Shown: positions 1-8,428, numbered from the stretch's first letter. The stretch: 54,737 nucleotides of DNA from Anaerolineaceae bacterium UBA3924 (GCA_002385985.1 DGEO01000034.1:112521-167257), one strand, 5' to 3'. Numbers and translations: made by a program. The notes: a model not told the origin generated them from the letters alone.

Positions 1-1
1 G

Positions 2-736
2 CCCGAACCAACCCCTGAACCGCCGCCCGTGCAGCCTACGAGAACCATCGAACCCACCCCCACGCTAGAACCGACCCCCGAGCCGACAGAGGAGCCGGCC
101 GAGGCCCCGCTGCCGACTATGGCGGTGCCCACCGAATCCCCGGAGGAGATCGAGGTCGACGAGCCGGTGGTGGATGAGCCTGAGCCGTTCTTCATCGAAG
201 AGTTTGAGGACGGGGACGGCTGGGTCTACTTCCTGATGAGCGGTGATGAGGACGACATGGTCCTCGAGGCCGACAGTGACCGCCTGGTTTTTGACCTGGA
301 CGGCGAGGAAATCTATGCCTACGTTCTGTACGACGAATACATTTATACGGACGTGGGCATCGAGGCGGTCGCCGAGAACCGCGGGGTGAACTCCAACAAC
401 GTCAGCCTGCTGTGCCGCTACAGCGATGATGAGGGCTGGTACGAGTTCAACATCGGCTCCGACGGGCTGTACAACATCCTGCGCTTCGACCAGCGCCGCG
501 GGGAGTACGTCCTGCTGGCCTCCGGCGGCTCGAATTCGATCAACATGGGCAAGGCTGTCAACGTGTACACGGCCACCTGCAAGGGTAAGAAGCTGACCCT
601 GTGGATCAATGGCCGCGAGATCAAGCAGATCGAAGACGCCTCGCTGCGTGAAGGTCAGGTGGGCATTTCCGTGTCGTCGTTTGACCAGTACCCGGTGATT
701 GTCGAGTTCGATACCGTGGAAATCTTCCAGCCGTAA
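2..736 (+). CDS. Secreted Pro/Thr-stalked protein with lectin-like domain (5' truncated)
   Basis: The reading frame is open back to base 2, so the real start lies outside the window; the GTG at 29 is only an internal candidate. The first 60 or so visible residues are a Pro/Thr/Glu-rich stalk (PTPTLEPTPEPTEEP type). They are followed by about 180 residues rich in acidic and aromatic beta-strand sequence (EEFEDGDGW, LLCRYSDDEGWYEF, LTLWINGREI, VEFDTVEIF). That pattern fits concanavalin-A-like/LamG or DUF1080-type jelly-roll domains, which in general bind carbohydrate. The upstream part could be a signal peptide, lipobox or transmembrane helix, or a catalytic or kinase domain; it cannot be seen. 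Transcription probably ends at the hairpin starting at 756. Family assignment is by strand pattern only. Confidence 0.75.
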   Translation, partial: PEPTPEPPPVQPTRTIEPTPTLEPTPEPTEEPAEAPLPTMAVPTESPEEIEVDEPVVDEPEPFFIEEFEDGDGWVYFLMSGDEDDMVLEADSDRLVFDLDGEEIYAYVLYDEYIYTDVGIEAVAENRGVNSNNVSLLCRYSDDEGWYEFNIGSDGLYNILRFDQRRGEYVLLASGGSNSINMGKAVNVYTATCKGKKLTLWINGREIKQIEDASLREGQVGISVSSFDQYPVIVEFDTVEIFQP

Positions 737-755
737 TCATCTCAGACCAACGCAC

Positions 756-785
756 AGGCAGGCCTGATGAAGGCCCGCCTTTTTT
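756..785 (+). terminator. Rho-independent terminator
   Basis: A 10-bp stem (756-765 with 771-780, one A-C mismatch) with a GATGA loop is followed by a T6 run. It lies 20 nt after the stop of the lectin-like gene and before a convergent gene. Confidence 0.8.
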
Positions 786-817
786 GATTCCGGGTGAGGG
801 AGGGGGATATTTCCCGC

Positions 818-1681
818 TTATCCGGCGCGCAGCAGCACGCCGTTCTGCGACGGATCGCGGACCAGCCAGCCGCCGGGCAGCTCCTGCGGCTCCAGCCCGG
901 CGGCGCGGGCGCGGGCCAGCACGGCCTCCTGATCTTCCGGTGAAGCCAGGCGCAGCTCGAACCAGCGCAGCCCGGCCGATCCGTCCGGCGGGGGCGGAGC
1001 GCCCTTGCTGGTCCACTCGTTGATGCCCACGTGGTGGTGGTACCCGCCGGCGGATAAAAAGGCGGCCTGGTCGCCGTAGGTCTGCATCAGCTCCAGCCCG
1101 ATGATTTCCTGATAAAACCGCGCGGCCTCCTGCACGTCCGAGACCTTGAGGTGGATGTGCCCGATATCCGTGCCGGCCGGCAGCTGATCGCCGCCCGGTT
1201 TGCGGCCGCCCAGCTCGCCCAGCAGGCTTTCCAGGTCCAGCGGGTCGGTGACCATGTCCAGTTCGCCCTCTTCGGTCAGCGGCCATTCCTCGCGGGGGCG
1301 GTCGCGGTAGATCTCGATCCCGTTCAAGTCCGGGTCGGCCAGGTAGATGGCCTCGCTCACGCCGTGGTCGGCCACGCCCTGGATGCCGGCCTCCAGGTTG
1401 GCCAGGCGGTAGATCACCCAGGCCAGGCTGTGGCGGTCCGGCAGGCGGATGGCGAAGTGGTACAGCCCCGGCGCCCGGCGGACGGCCCTGGCCCCGCTCC
1501 GCGCGGCCAGGTGCACCAGCGGCGTGCCGTCCACGCCCAGACTGGCGATCTGCCTTTCTCTGTCCATGTCCAGGCGCTGAAAGCCGAGGGTCTGCTCGTA
1601 AAAGGCCAGCGAGCGGTCCAGGTCCGAGACGGTCAGCGCCAGGCTGCCGATTTTGGTGCGCGGGTCGAGTGGTTGGGTCAT
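818..1681 (-). CDS. catE: VOC-family extradiol dioxygenase (catechol-2,3-dioxygenase-like)
   Basis: This 287-residue protein has two vicinal-oxygen-chelate modules. The N-terminal module (about 10-130) contains GSLALTVSDLDRSLAFYEQ and DPDLNGIEIYRD. The C-terminal module (about 170-285) contains HIHLKVSDVQEAARFY, GGYHHHVGIN and RDPSQNGVLL. Length and two-module order match Bacillus CatE-type catechol 2,3-dioxygenases, which use Fe(II) held by two His and one Glu. HIHLKV and YHHHVG supply plausible His ligands. An AGGAGG box lies 6 nt before the ATG on the minus strand. No aromatic-degradation genes adjoin it, so the true substrate may be another small molecule; VOC proteins of this size also include glyoxalase-like and detoxifying members. 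Confidence 0.85.
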   Translation of the reverse strand: MTQPLDPRTKIGSLALTVSDLDRSLAFYEQTLGFQRLDMDRERQIASLGVDGTPLVHLAARSGARAVRRAPGLYHFAIRLPDRHSLAWVIYRLANLEAGIQGVADHGVSEAIYLADPDLNGIEIYRDRPREEWPLTEEGELDMVTDPLDLESLLGELGGRKPGGDQLPAGTDIGHIHLKVSDVQEAARFYQEIIGLELMQTYGDQAAFLSAGGYHHHVGINEWTSKGAPPPPDGSAGLRWFELRLASPEDQEAVLARARAAGLEPQELPGGWLVRDPSQNGVLLRAG

Positions 1682-1740
1682 GCGTCCTCCTGTGTGTCAG
1701 AACCTTAGCATATCCGCATTTTTCAGTCAAGCCGGGGAGG

Positions 1741-1980
1741 GTCATTGACCCATCCCTTACCTGCCTTGAGGGAGGCGCCCCCTGGAGTCAGGGGAGTGCC
1801 TCCCCCCCATCCCCCTACCCCCCTTCCCAAAGGCGGAGCGGGGGACTGGTAAGTTAGCCTCTATGGGAAGGGGAGCGCACCCCCATGGGGGCAGGTGGGG
1901 GATGGGTGGAAAACAACCCGGCCTACTAAGTAATGGGGGCACCCCGATAGGCTCTGCCCATGGGCAGATAGGGGATGGGT
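1741..1980. repeat. G-rich intergenic repeat block, copies A1 and A2
   Basis: This non-coding block lies upstream of the VOC gene. Two copies of the element [palindrome around CCCATGGG]-[short spacer]-[GGGGATGGGT] lie at 1879-1907 and 1953-1980. Inverted partial copies (ACCCATCCC at about 1748, CCCCCCATCCCC at about 1805) precede them. The same element recurs near 5.15-5.26 kb and 45.65-45.71 kb. No ORF in it has a ribosome-binding site. Confidence 0.7.
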
Positions 1981-2216
1981 CATAACCCTGAATAATGCCG
2001 TGGTAATTCCTCCGGGGATATACTCACCCCACTTACAGGGATTTCCCCCAACGCCCTCAACGGTACTTCCCCATTACGCTGGATCGAGCAGTCCACTATA
2101 CTGCTAAAAGAAGGTTGGAACTTCTCCGGCCTTCGTTTCGAATAAAGGTTTGGACATTTACCGGTTGAAACAATGACCGTGTGAGCGCCAGATAAGGAAG
2201 AGGAAGGAGCCCCGGG
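1981..2216. other. Intergenic, no gene seen
   Basis: About 235 bases of lower GC between the repeat block and the 44-codon gene. I see no ORF with a plausible start and no strong terminator. A promoter for the small gene must lie here, but no -35/-10 pair stands out; the best -10-like string is ACTATACT at about 2094. Confidence 0.5.
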
Positions 2217-2351
2217 ATGGAGTTGGTGTTGATCAGCGTTTCTGCTGTCGGTGCGCTCTTCTGGATCCTGTTCAGAATACAGGATGAGAAGAATCGCCGG
2301 CCGGACGCGCGCCGGCTGGAGGTCAAAGACCGGCACAGGCCGCGCAAATAA
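2217..2351 (+). CDS. Small single-pass membrane protein, 44 aa
   Basis: The gene starts at an ATG 7 nt after a strong GGAAGGAG box (2202-2209) and ends at TAA 2349-2351. The product begins MELVLISVSAVGALFWILF, one hydrophobic helix of about 18 residues, followed by a highly charged tail rich in Arg, Lys, Asp and Glu (QDEKNRRPDARRLEVKDRHR). This gives a short N-out or N-in anchor with a basic cytoplasmic tail. I do not recognise the family. The hairpin at 2438 may terminate it, and an MscS channel gene follows 157 nt downstream. The good Shine-Dalgarno sequence and clean hydrophobic/charged division are the evidence that it is real; translation has not been shown. Confidence 0.6.
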   Translation: MELVLISVSAVGALFWILFRIQDEKNRRPDARRLEVKDRHRPRK

Positions 2352-2437
2352 CGCAGATACGCGCAGATAGACTATTGGGACGGTGCGGAGAACACGATTA
2401 GAGGTAAAAAACGCTCCGTTAAACTTAAAGGTAAAAT

Positions 2438-2472
2438 GGCGGTGGGGTGAACAGCCCCACCGCCGGCGTTTT
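2438..2472 (+). terminator. Strong hairpin, terminator or attenuator before mscS
   Basis: A perfect 10-bp stem, GGCGGTGGGG (2438-2447) with CCCCACCGCC (2455-2464), is followed by GGCG and T4, with an A4 run on the other side. It lies between the 44-aa gene and the preferred MscS start at 2509, so it either ends the small gene's transcript or attenuates read-through into mscS. Confidence 0.65.
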
Positions 2473-2508
2473 AACCCTCCGGCAAATCCCCTTCTGTGGA
2501 GCCTTCTC

Positions 2509-3600
2509 TTGACCTTCTGGGACACGATCATCTGGGAGCACACGATTCGCCAGTGGAGCACCGCGCTCGCGGTCGCGGCGGGGACCTTCACGGCCCTTCA
2601 TTTCTTCCGCAGCCTGATACTCCGGCGGCTGAAGCATCTGGCCGCCCGTGAGCAGCTGGACGTCACCGACCTGCTCTACAGCCTGGTGGAGCAGACCAAA
2701 ACCCTGTCCATTCTCGTCCTGTCGCTGGCCGCCGGATCCCTCTTCCTTGGCCTGGCCCGGGATGAAAGCTCCTGGCTGGAAAAAACCGCGCTGGTCCTGC
2801 TGGTACTGCAGGTTGGCTTCTGGCTGACCGTGGCCATCGACTATTTCGTCGCCCGGCGGGTTCAGGCAGGGAACAGAGGCGACCCGACCGGTGCGGCCAC
2901 CATGGGCGCGCTGCGCCAGGTGCTCAAGTTCGTGGTCTGGGCTGCGGTGCTGCTGCTGGTGCTGGAAAACCTGGGCGTGTCGGTCAACACCATGATCGCC
3001 AGCCTGGGCATTACCGGGATCGCCGTCGGCCTGGCGGTGCAGAACATCCTGGGGGACCTGTTCGCCTCGCTGTCCATCGCCCTGGACCAGCCCTTTGTGA
3101 TCGGTGATTTCATCGAGGTGGACCAGTACTCCGGCACGGTGGAGCACGTGGGGCTGAAGTCCACCCGCCTGCGCTCGGTTTCCGGCGAGCAGCTGATCAT
3201 CTCCAACTCGGACCTGCTGAGCAGCCGCATCCGCAACTTCAAGCGCATGGCCCGGCGCCGGGCGGTGTTCACCCTGAACGTGGCTTTTTCCACCCCGGCG
3301 GAGGTGCTGGAGCAGATCCCCGGCTGGGTGCGGGAGATCGTCGAAGGGCAGGAGCAGGTGACCTTCGAGCGGGCGCACTTTAAAACCATCGGTGATTTCG
3401 GGCTGCATTTCGAGGTGGTCTATTACCTGGACACCGCCGACTACAAACGCTACATGGACGTGCAGCAGGCTGTCAACCTGGCGGTGCTGCGCCTGTTCGA
3501 CAGGCACGGGATCAAGGTTGCAGCCCCGGTGCAGCGGGTGGAAGTGACCGGCCTGCGGCAGTCAGCAGAGCAGCCGCCGGAGGGCCTGGTCAAACCTTAA
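2509..3600 (+). CDS. MscS-family mechanosensitive ion channel
   Basis: MscS channels open under membrane tension to release solutes during hypo-osmotic shock. Four hydrophobic segments precede the typical pore-lining TM3 and beta-domain region (SLGITGIAVGLAVQNILGD, then IGDFIEVDQYSGTVEHVGL and LIISNSDLLSSRIRNFKRM). I prefer the TTG at 2509 (GTGGAG box 7 nt upstream; 363 aa). Longer versions starting near 2383 would have to translate through the strong hairpin at 2438-2464. A C-terminal alpha/beta domain ends in a Pro/Glu-rich tail. A second, shorter MscS homologue lies at 41294-42073. Convergent with the lipoprotein gene at 3708. Confidence 0.9.
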   Translation: MTFWDTIIWEHTIRQWSTALAVAAGTFTALHFFRSLILRRLKHLAAREQLDVTDLLYSLVEQTKTLSILVLSLAAGSLFLGLARDESSWLEKTALVLLVLQVGFWLTVAIDYFVARRVQAGNRGDPTGAATMGALRQVLKFVVWAAVLLLVLENLGVSVNTMIASLGITGIAVGLAVQNILGDLFASLSIALDQPFVIGDFIEVDQYSGTVEHVGLKSTRLRSVSGEQLIISNSDLLSSRIRNFKRMARRRAVFTLNVAFSTPAEVLEQIPGWVREIVEGQEQVTFERAHFKTIGDFGLHFEVVYYLDTADYKRYMDVQQAVNLAVLRLFDRHGIKVAAPVQRVEVTGLRQSAEQPPEGLVKP

Positions 3601-3707
3601 AGAATCACAGCGACTGCGTATAGGTAAAATTGCAGAAAATTCGACGATTTTTTTCTCAGCCCTCACGAAATTCTCTCGAGGGAAATGAAATTTTCGGCGA
3701 ATTTTTT
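3601..3707. other. AT-rich convergent intergenic region
   Basis: An unusually AT-rich 107-base gap between two convergent genes. Short hairpins with T-runs occur in both directions (AAAAT-TCGACG-ATTTTTTT on plus; AAATT/AATTT around CGCCG followed by T-runs on minus). They probably act as a weak bidirectional terminator; the stems are only about 5 bp. Confidence 0.4.
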
Positions 3708-5054
3708 TTATTTTTTCAAAAGCCACAGCAGCGGGTTGACGCGGAAATCAGTGATCATCCACAGGTCGCCCTGAGGCCCGGCGGCCAGGTGATTCGTCTC
3801 CAGGTCCGAGAGCTGCTCGCGGGTGATCTCACCCGTCTCGCGGGGAGTCAGGCGGAACAGGCCCTCCTCCGAGGCGATCCAGCCGGTGCCGCCTGGTCCA
3901 AAGACCAGCCTGTGCAGGCCCAGGCGGCCCTGGCGGTAGACCAGCTGTGAGGAGCCGCCGGTGACGCGGAAGCGCTGGCTGGCTGCCCGGCAGTCGACCT
4001 GATCGCACAGCGAGAACAGCGGCCAGGCCGCGCCGTCCGGGGCCAGCGCGATCTCGATAACGAAGCCAGGCCGCTGGCCTTCCTCCAGCAGGGGAAGGTC
4101 ATCCACCAGTGACCATTCGGATGGCTGCTCATCAGAATCATATCGCCACAGCTGTCCGTCCGCCCCGACCCAGACAACCTGCCGGCCGGCACCGGTCTCC
4201 ATCCCGGCGATGGCGGTGATGCAGGCATCCTTCAGGGGCAGGCCGGCGTCTTCCCAGCGGCCGTTCACCAGCCGCTTCAGCCCGCCGCCGCCGGCCGGCA
4301 CACCGTCCCGCCAGTGGCAGGTGCCGGCCCAGGGAGTTTCCCCGGCCAGCCCGACCACGAAGGAGCAGTCCACCCCGGCCTGCCAGGCCAGCGGAAGGCC
4401 CAGCTCGGTGGCGGTGTGCACCTGCCAGCGCCGGCCGTCGAAGTGGCGCACGTCTTCGGCGGTGGAGATCCACAGCAGCCCGGCGGGGCTGGTCAGAAAG
4501 CTCTCCTCCATCGGCCCGGGGACCGGGCTGGCGGGCAGGATCCAGCCGTCGCCGAAGTCGTAGTCGACGGTCTCCATTCCGTCCCATGCCGAAACCACGT
4601 CCCCGCCGTAGCGGATGAACCACAGGCGCATGTCAGCGTCCAGCCCCAGGTAAGTGACCGGGGCGTCGAACTTGGTCTGGGTGAAGGCCTCACCCGGCAC
4701 GTACAGCCGGGCCGCCCCGCGCGGCACGGTCAGCCAGACGGTTTCGTCATCTTCCACATACAGCCCGCCGATCACGCCCGGCGCGGCCCAGTCGAGCGGC
4801 AGCATGGCCATCCAGGGGCCGATGGCCGTTGGCATGCGGGTGGGCATGGCCAGCTCCGGCGGGAAGGTGGGCGTGACTGTGGCGGTTGGCCGCAGGGTGG
4901 GGGTGACGGTGCGCGTCGCCGTGGGTGTGGGTGTGCGGGTCGGCGGACGGGGCGTGGGGGTCGGCTCCGCGGGCGGCTGGCAGGCGGCCAGCAGCAGGAC
5001 GATGGCCAGCAGCAGCAGGGATGTCAGCAGGCGGCGGCGCTCGCGGGTGGGCAT
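3708..5054 (-). CDS. Stalked lipoprotein with beta-propeller-like domain
   Basis: The 448-residue product has an N-terminal signal peptide with lipobox LLAAC (Cys25), then a Pro/Thr stalk to about residue 70 (TPTPRPPTRTPTPTATRTVTPT). About 370 residues of repeating short modules follow (VYVEDDETVWLTVPRG, AGLLWISTAEDVRHFDGRRW, QVVWVGADGQLWRYDSD, GTGWIASEEGLFRLT, GPQGDLWMITD). The recurring W-I/V-x-T/A, E-x-G-L/V pattern is that of two-component-regulator-propeller or ligand-binding beta-propellers. It is predicted to be an outward-facing lipid-anchored sensor or binding protein. Four cysteines in the propeller could form disulfides. No partner gene is adjacent. The start is set by the signal peptide and by a -10 box only 6 nt upstream. 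Confidence 0.8.
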   Translation of the reverse strand: MPTRERRRLLTSLLLLAIVLLLAACQPPAEPTPTPRPPTRTPTPTATRTVTPTLRPTATVTPTFPPELAMPTRMPTAIGPWMAMLPLDWAAPGVIGGLYVEDDETVWLTVPRGAARLYVPGEAFTQTKFDAPVTYLGLDADMRLWFIRYGGDVVSAWDGMETVDYDFGDGWILPASPVPGPMEESFLTSPAGLLWISTAEDVRHFDGRRWQVHTATELGLPLAWQAGVDCSFVVGLAGETPWAGTCHWRDGVPAGGGGLKRLVNGRWEDAGLPLKDACITAIAGMETGAGRQVVWVGADGQLWRYDSDEQPSEWSLVDDLPLLEEGQRPGFVIEIALAPDGAAWPLFSLCDQVDCRAASQRFRVTGGSSQLVYRQGRLGLHRLVFGPGGTGWIASEEGLFRLTPRETGEITREQLSDLETNHLAAGPQGDLWMITDFRVNPLLWLLKK

Positions 5055-5060
5055 GCTGTT

Positions 5061-5066
5061 GTTATA
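5061..5066 (-). promoter_or_regulatory. -10 box (TATAAC) of a probably leaderless transcript
   Basis: TATAAC on the minus strand lies 6 nt before the ATG of the propeller lipoprotein, with no Shine-Dalgarno box. Transcription would start at or next to the start codon. No recognisable -35 box. Confidence 0.5.
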
Positions 5067-5099
5067 TCATGAAACCGGCTCCGCCGGTCGAGAGGAGAG

Positions 5100-5345
5100 G
5101 TGGGCCGGGAGCGTCCCCCACCGATCCCCATTTATCCCCAGGGGTTTTGTCAATGGGGGCAGGTGGGGGATGGGGCAGATGTCCCTATCCCGGCCAGGGA
5201 CACAAGTCTCGAAGATACATCGCTACGGGAACATCCACTTGTGGGTGAAGGTGGGGATGGGTGGGCGACACCACCTGCTACGCGCTAGAGAACACCACTG
5301 CGGGATTCAGACAGGGTACCCCTTCAGGGAAAAGTTCCCTATTCG
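5100..5345. repeat. G-rich intergenic repeat block, copies B1 and B2
   Basis: Non-coding. B1 (5151-5175) carries ATGGGGGCAGGTGGGGGATG, matching A1 at 1879 over most of its length. B2 (5231-5262) carries a hairpin CATCCACTTGTGGGTG followed by AAGGTGGGGATGGGT, matching the arrangement at 45650-45677. No supported ORF; the promoter for the HAD gene follows. Confidence 0.65.
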
Positions 5346-5367
5346 GGGTTCCTAACCCTGCTTAGGG

Positions 5368-5373
5368 TATAAT
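5368..5373 (+). promoter_or_regulatory. -10 box (TATAAT) of a probably leaderless transcript
   Basis: A consensus TATAAT ends 7 nt before the ATG at 5381, placing the transcription start at the start codon. The box overlaps the alternative in-frame ATG at 5372, which argues against that earlier start. Confidence 0.6.
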
Positions 5374-5380
5374 GGCCCGC

Positions 5381-6199
5381 ATGAGCATTCCCATTATCTG
5401 TTTTGATCTGGACGGTACGCTGATTGACGAACACGGACGGATCCACCCCAACGACAAAGCCATCCTGAGCCAGCCTCCCCGGGACGTGGTGCTGGTGCCT
5501 AACACCGGGCGGCCGATGAACTCGGTGCTCCCCATGTTCCACGAGCGCGACATGCTCACCGGCTATTCGCTGCTGCCCTTCCCGGGCGTCTGCCAGAACG
5601 GCGGGACGGTATACCTTGAGAACGAAGTGCTGGTCTCGGTGAGCACTATGGACCCGGAGGTGCAGGCCGAGCTGATCAAGATCACGCGCCCGTTCAAGCG
5701 GGTGACCACCATCCTCACCACCGTGGACCTGCACATGTATTTCAACCCGACCGAGTACGGGTTCCAGGCCTCGCGTGATTTCAACTTCACCCTTACCCCC
5801 GTCAGCCCTGACGATACATTCCCTCCGCTGACCAAAGTCATGGCCTTTTCGGACCATCCCGAAGATCTGGCCGAGATCGCTCGCCTGGCCGAGGGCCTGA
5901 GCACATCCGCCTCCTACAGCCAGCCGACCATCTACGAGTTCCTGCCCGCCGGGGTGAACAAGGGGACCGGCCTGCGCGCGCTGATGGATGCGCTGGACCT
6001 GCAGGACAGCCCGGTGTTCGCGGCGGGCAACGGGGGAAACGATGTGGAAATGCTTGAAATGGCTGACGTGGCCTTCGCCCCGCACAACAGCTCCGCCGAC
6101 GTGCTCGCCCTGGCCGACGAGGTGCTGGACGTGTCGCAGGAAGGCCTGCTGATCCCCATGTTCCGCCGGGCCGGGCTGATGGTGGAAGTTCCCCGCTAG
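5381..6199 (+). CDS. HAD-superfamily Cof-type phosphatase
   Basis: The 272-residue protein opens with HAD motif I, CFDLDGTLID (nucleophile and general acid Asp). It carries a large C2 cap domain (about 80-185) and ends with motif IV AAGNGGNDVEMLEMADVAFA. This layout is that of Cof/IIB phosphatases, cytosolic Mg-dependent enzymes that dephosphorylate sugar phosphates and other small metabolites; the exact substrate cannot be read from sequence. I chose ATG 5381 rather than 5372 because the -10 box overlaps the latter. The lactate-permease-like gene follows after 45 nt and a GNAT gene after that, so the three probably form one transcript ending at the hairpin at 8321. Confidence 0.88.
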   Translation: MSIPIICFDLDGTLIDEHGRIHPNDKAILSQPPRDVVLVPNTGRPMNSVLPMFHERDMLTGYSLLPFPGVCQNGGTVYLENEVLVSVSTMDPEVQAELIKITRPFKRVTTILTTVDLHMYFNPTEYGFQASRDFNFTLTPVSPDDTFPPLTKVMAFSDHPEDLAEIARLAEGLSTSASYSQPTIYEFLPAGVNKGTGLRALMDALDLQDSPVFAAGNGGNDVEMLEMADVAFAPHNSSADVLALADEVLDVSQEGLLIPMFRRAGLMVEVPR

Positions 6200-6244
6200 C
6201 CGCCGGCCTTTACCCGTACAGATTTCGACAGCCAGGAAAACGCT

Positions 6245-7762
6245 GTGCTCTACATTCTTGCCCTGCTTCCCATTCTTAGCGTTGTTTTTCTGATGACAGC
6301 CCGGCGCTGGGGGAGCGTCAAGGCCGGACCGGCCGGGTGGCTGGTCGGGCTGCTGGTGGCCCGCCTGGCGTTCGGCATGAACTGGGATATCTGGTGGGTG
6401 TCGCAGGGCAAAGGCCTGCTGCTCTCGCTGAACGCGCTGCTGATTCTGTGGTCGGCGCTGTACCTGTACAACCTGGTCGCGGAGGTTGGCGGCGTTAAAG
6501 CCGTGGCCGACGCGCTGCTGGCGGCCATCCCTGAACCGGGATGGCTGCACATCGTTATGGCCTGGGCGCTGTCCGGCCTGATGGAATCGGTTTCCGGCTA
6601 CGGCCTGCCGATCGCCATCGTGGCCCCCATGCTGGCGGGACTGGGTGTTCCGGCGGTGAGCGCCGTGGCTGCCTGCGCCGTCGGGCACGCCTGGGCGGTC
6701 ACCTTCGGCGGCATGGGCTCGCTGCTGCAGACGCTGGTGGCGGTGACGGGCGTGGACACGGACCTGCTGGTCCCGGCGGCGGCCTTCCTGCTCGGCGTGG
6801 CCTGCGTGCTGTGCGGGCTGGCCGCGGCGGTGATCCTGGGCCAGGGTAAGTACTGGAAGCGGGTGCTGGTGCTGGGTGTGATCATGGCGCTGGCGCAGGC
6901 GGGGGCCGCTCTCGCCGGGCTGTGGGCGCTGGCCAGCCTGCTGGCCTCCATCGCCGGGATCGGCGGAGGCATCCTGCTCTTCCGCCGGCGGCGCGAGGAC
7001 TGCCCCGACGGCGAACTGCACTGTGTGCCGCCCGCGCTGAAGGGCGCGCTGCTGGCCTACGGGCTGCTCATCGCCTTGATGGTGATCACCACGCAGATAC
7101 CGCCGCTGTACGCGAGGCTGCAGCAGTTCATCCTGACCGTGCAGTTCCCCGAGGTGGTCTCGAACCTGGGCACGGTCACCGCGGCGGGGCCGGGGTTCAT
7201 TTTCCGCCCCTTCCTGCACCCGGCGACGCTGATCATGGTCAGCGCGGCCATTTCTTACGAAGCCTTCCGCCGGCGGGGGCTTGGACAATCCAGCATCTGG
7301 TCGCGGGCTGCCGTGACCACCTTCCGGGCCGCGGGGCCGAGCAGCGTCGGCGTGATCGCCATGGTGGGGCTGTCCACGCTGATGGAGCACACCGGCATGA
7401 CCATGCTGCTCGCGCAGGGGCTGGCCGGGCTGACGGGCACCGCCTTTCCGCTGGTCTCCCCGCTGATCGGCATCCTGGGCGCGTTCGCCACCGGCTCGAA
7501 CAACAACTCCAACGTGCTATTCGGGCCGATGCAGAAGAACGTGGCTCTGGCGCTGGGCGTGGACAAAGGCGTGCTGGTCGGCGCGCAGACGGCCGGCGGC
7601 TCGATCGGCAGCATGATCGCCCCGGCGAAGATCACGGTCGGCTGCAGCACCATCGGGCTGAAGAATGAAGAGGGGCTGGTGTTCCGCAGGACGCTGCCGG
7701 TGGGCATCGGCACCGGCCTGCTGCTCGGGGCCATCGCCTGGCTGATCACCGTGGGCCGGTAA
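6245..7762 (+). CDS. lctP: L-lactate permease family (LctP/GlcA) transporter
   Basis: This polytopic membrane protein (505 aa, about 12-14 hydrophobic segments) has family motifs GYGLPIAIVAPMLAGLG (about 115), TFGGMGSLLQTL and the C-terminal ATGSNNNSNVLFGPMQKN ... GAQTAGGSIGSMIAPAKI. These line up with the Gly/Ser/Asn-rich blocks of lactate/glycolate permeases, which import 2-hydroxy-monocarboxylates with protons. It is somewhat shorter than the usual 530-560 residues. The GTG start has an AGGAAA box about 6 nt upstream. No lactate dehydrogenase or glycolate oxidase gene is adjacent, so the substrate within the hydroxy-acid class is open. Confidence 0.82.
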   Translation: MLYILALLPILSVVFLMTARRWGSVKAGPAGWLVGLLVARLAFGMNWDIWWVSQGKGLLLSLNALLILWSALYLYNLVAEVGGVKAVADALLAAIPEPGWLHIVMAWALSGLMESVSGYGLPIAIVAPMLAGLGVPAVSAVAACAVGHAWAVTFGGMGSLLQTLVAVTGVDTDLLVPAAAFLLGVACVLCGLAAAVILGQGKYWKRVLVLGVIMALAQAGAALAGLWALASLLASIAGIGGGILLFRRRREDCPDGELHCVPPALKGALLAYGLLIALMVITTQIPPLYARLQQFILTVQFPEVVSNLGTVTAAGPGFIFRPFLHPATLIMVSAAISYEAFRRRGLGQSSIWSRAAVTTFRAAGPSSVGVIAMVGLSTLMEHTGMTMLLAQGLAGLTGTAFPLVSPLIGILGAFATGSNNNSNVLFGPMQKNVALALGVDKGVLVGAQTAGGSIGSMIAPAKITVGCSTIGLKNEEGLVFRRTLPVGIGTGLLLGAIAWLITVGR

Positions 7763-7783
7763 CCCTCGATACAAAGGAGCCTT

Positions 7784-8311
7784 ATGAACGAAGACACGTT
7801 CTTGATCCGCCCGGAGACTGATGCTGACCGGACGGCGATCGCGCATGTCCACCGGCTGGCGTTCGGCGGCGAGGCGGAGGCCGGGCTGGTCGAGGCGGTG
7901 CGCGGCTCGGACGGCTTCATCCCCGGCCTGTCTCTGGTCGCTGAGTACGGCGGGCAGATGATCGGGCACATTCTCCTCTCGCGGATTCACATCGAAACCG
8001 GGGAGGGCAGCGTGGACGCGCTCTCACTGGCGCCGCTGGCGGTCCTGCCGGGATATCAGAGACAGGGGGTTGGCTCGGCGCTGGTCCGCCGCGCGCTGGA
8101 GGAGGCCCGCAGGCAGGGGCATGCCGCCGTGCTGGTGCTCGGCCACGCGGACTATTACCCGCGCTTTGGCTTTTCGGCCGGTAAGGCGGCTGGCGTGGCG
8201 TGCCCGTTTGGAGATGCCGGCCCGCACTGGATGGCGCTGGAGCTGGTATCCGGCGCGCTGGAAGGCGTCCGCGGCCGGGCGGTCTACCCGCCGGCGTTTT
8301 ACGGGGTGTGA
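7784..8311 (+). CDS. GNAT-family N-acetyltransferase (YhbS-like)
   Basis: The 175-residue GNAT fold shows an N-terminal IRPETDADRTAIAHVHRLAF and the acetyl-CoA-binding motif A LAPLAVLPGYQRQGVGSALV (QxxGxG type) at about 85-105. It also has AVLVLGHADYYPRFGF, a segment characteristic of the YhbS group (predicted acetyltransferases of small molecules or proteins). AAAGGAG lies 6 nt before the ATG. It is the last gene of the 5381-8311 group, 21 nt after the permease stop. Substrate unknown. Confidence 0.88.
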   Translation: MNEDTFLIRPETDADRTAIAHVHRLAFGGEAEAGLVEAVRGSDGFIPGLSLVAEYGGQMIGHILLSRIHIETGEGSVDALSLAPLAVLPGYQRQGVGSALVRRALEEARRQGHAAVLVLGHADYYPRFGFSAGKAAGVACPFGDAGPHWMALELVSGALEGVRGRAVYPPAFYGV

Positions 8312-8320
8312 GCGCCGGGC

Positions 8321-8351
8321 GCGGGGGCAGGCCGGTGCCGGCTGCCCCCGC
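8321..8351 (+). terminator. GC-rich terminator-like hairpin
   Basis: A perfect 10-bp stem, GCGGGGGCAG with CTGCCCCCGC, has an 11-nt loop that can itself pair (CCGG/CCGG). The following ATTATT is not a good T-run, so it may act as a weak terminator or a 3' protecting structure. Confidence 0.55.
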
Positions 8352-8428
8352 ATTATTCAGGTTCCAGATGCTCGCAGGGGGAATTGTTGCCAGTTTGTAA
8401 TGTGACAAAAGTGCAACAAAGATAGTTA

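Noticed and set aside
5339..7390. A 683-codon minus-strand frame opposite the HAD phosphatase and permease genes
   Set aside because: His/Gln/Arg-rich shadow spanning two real genes.
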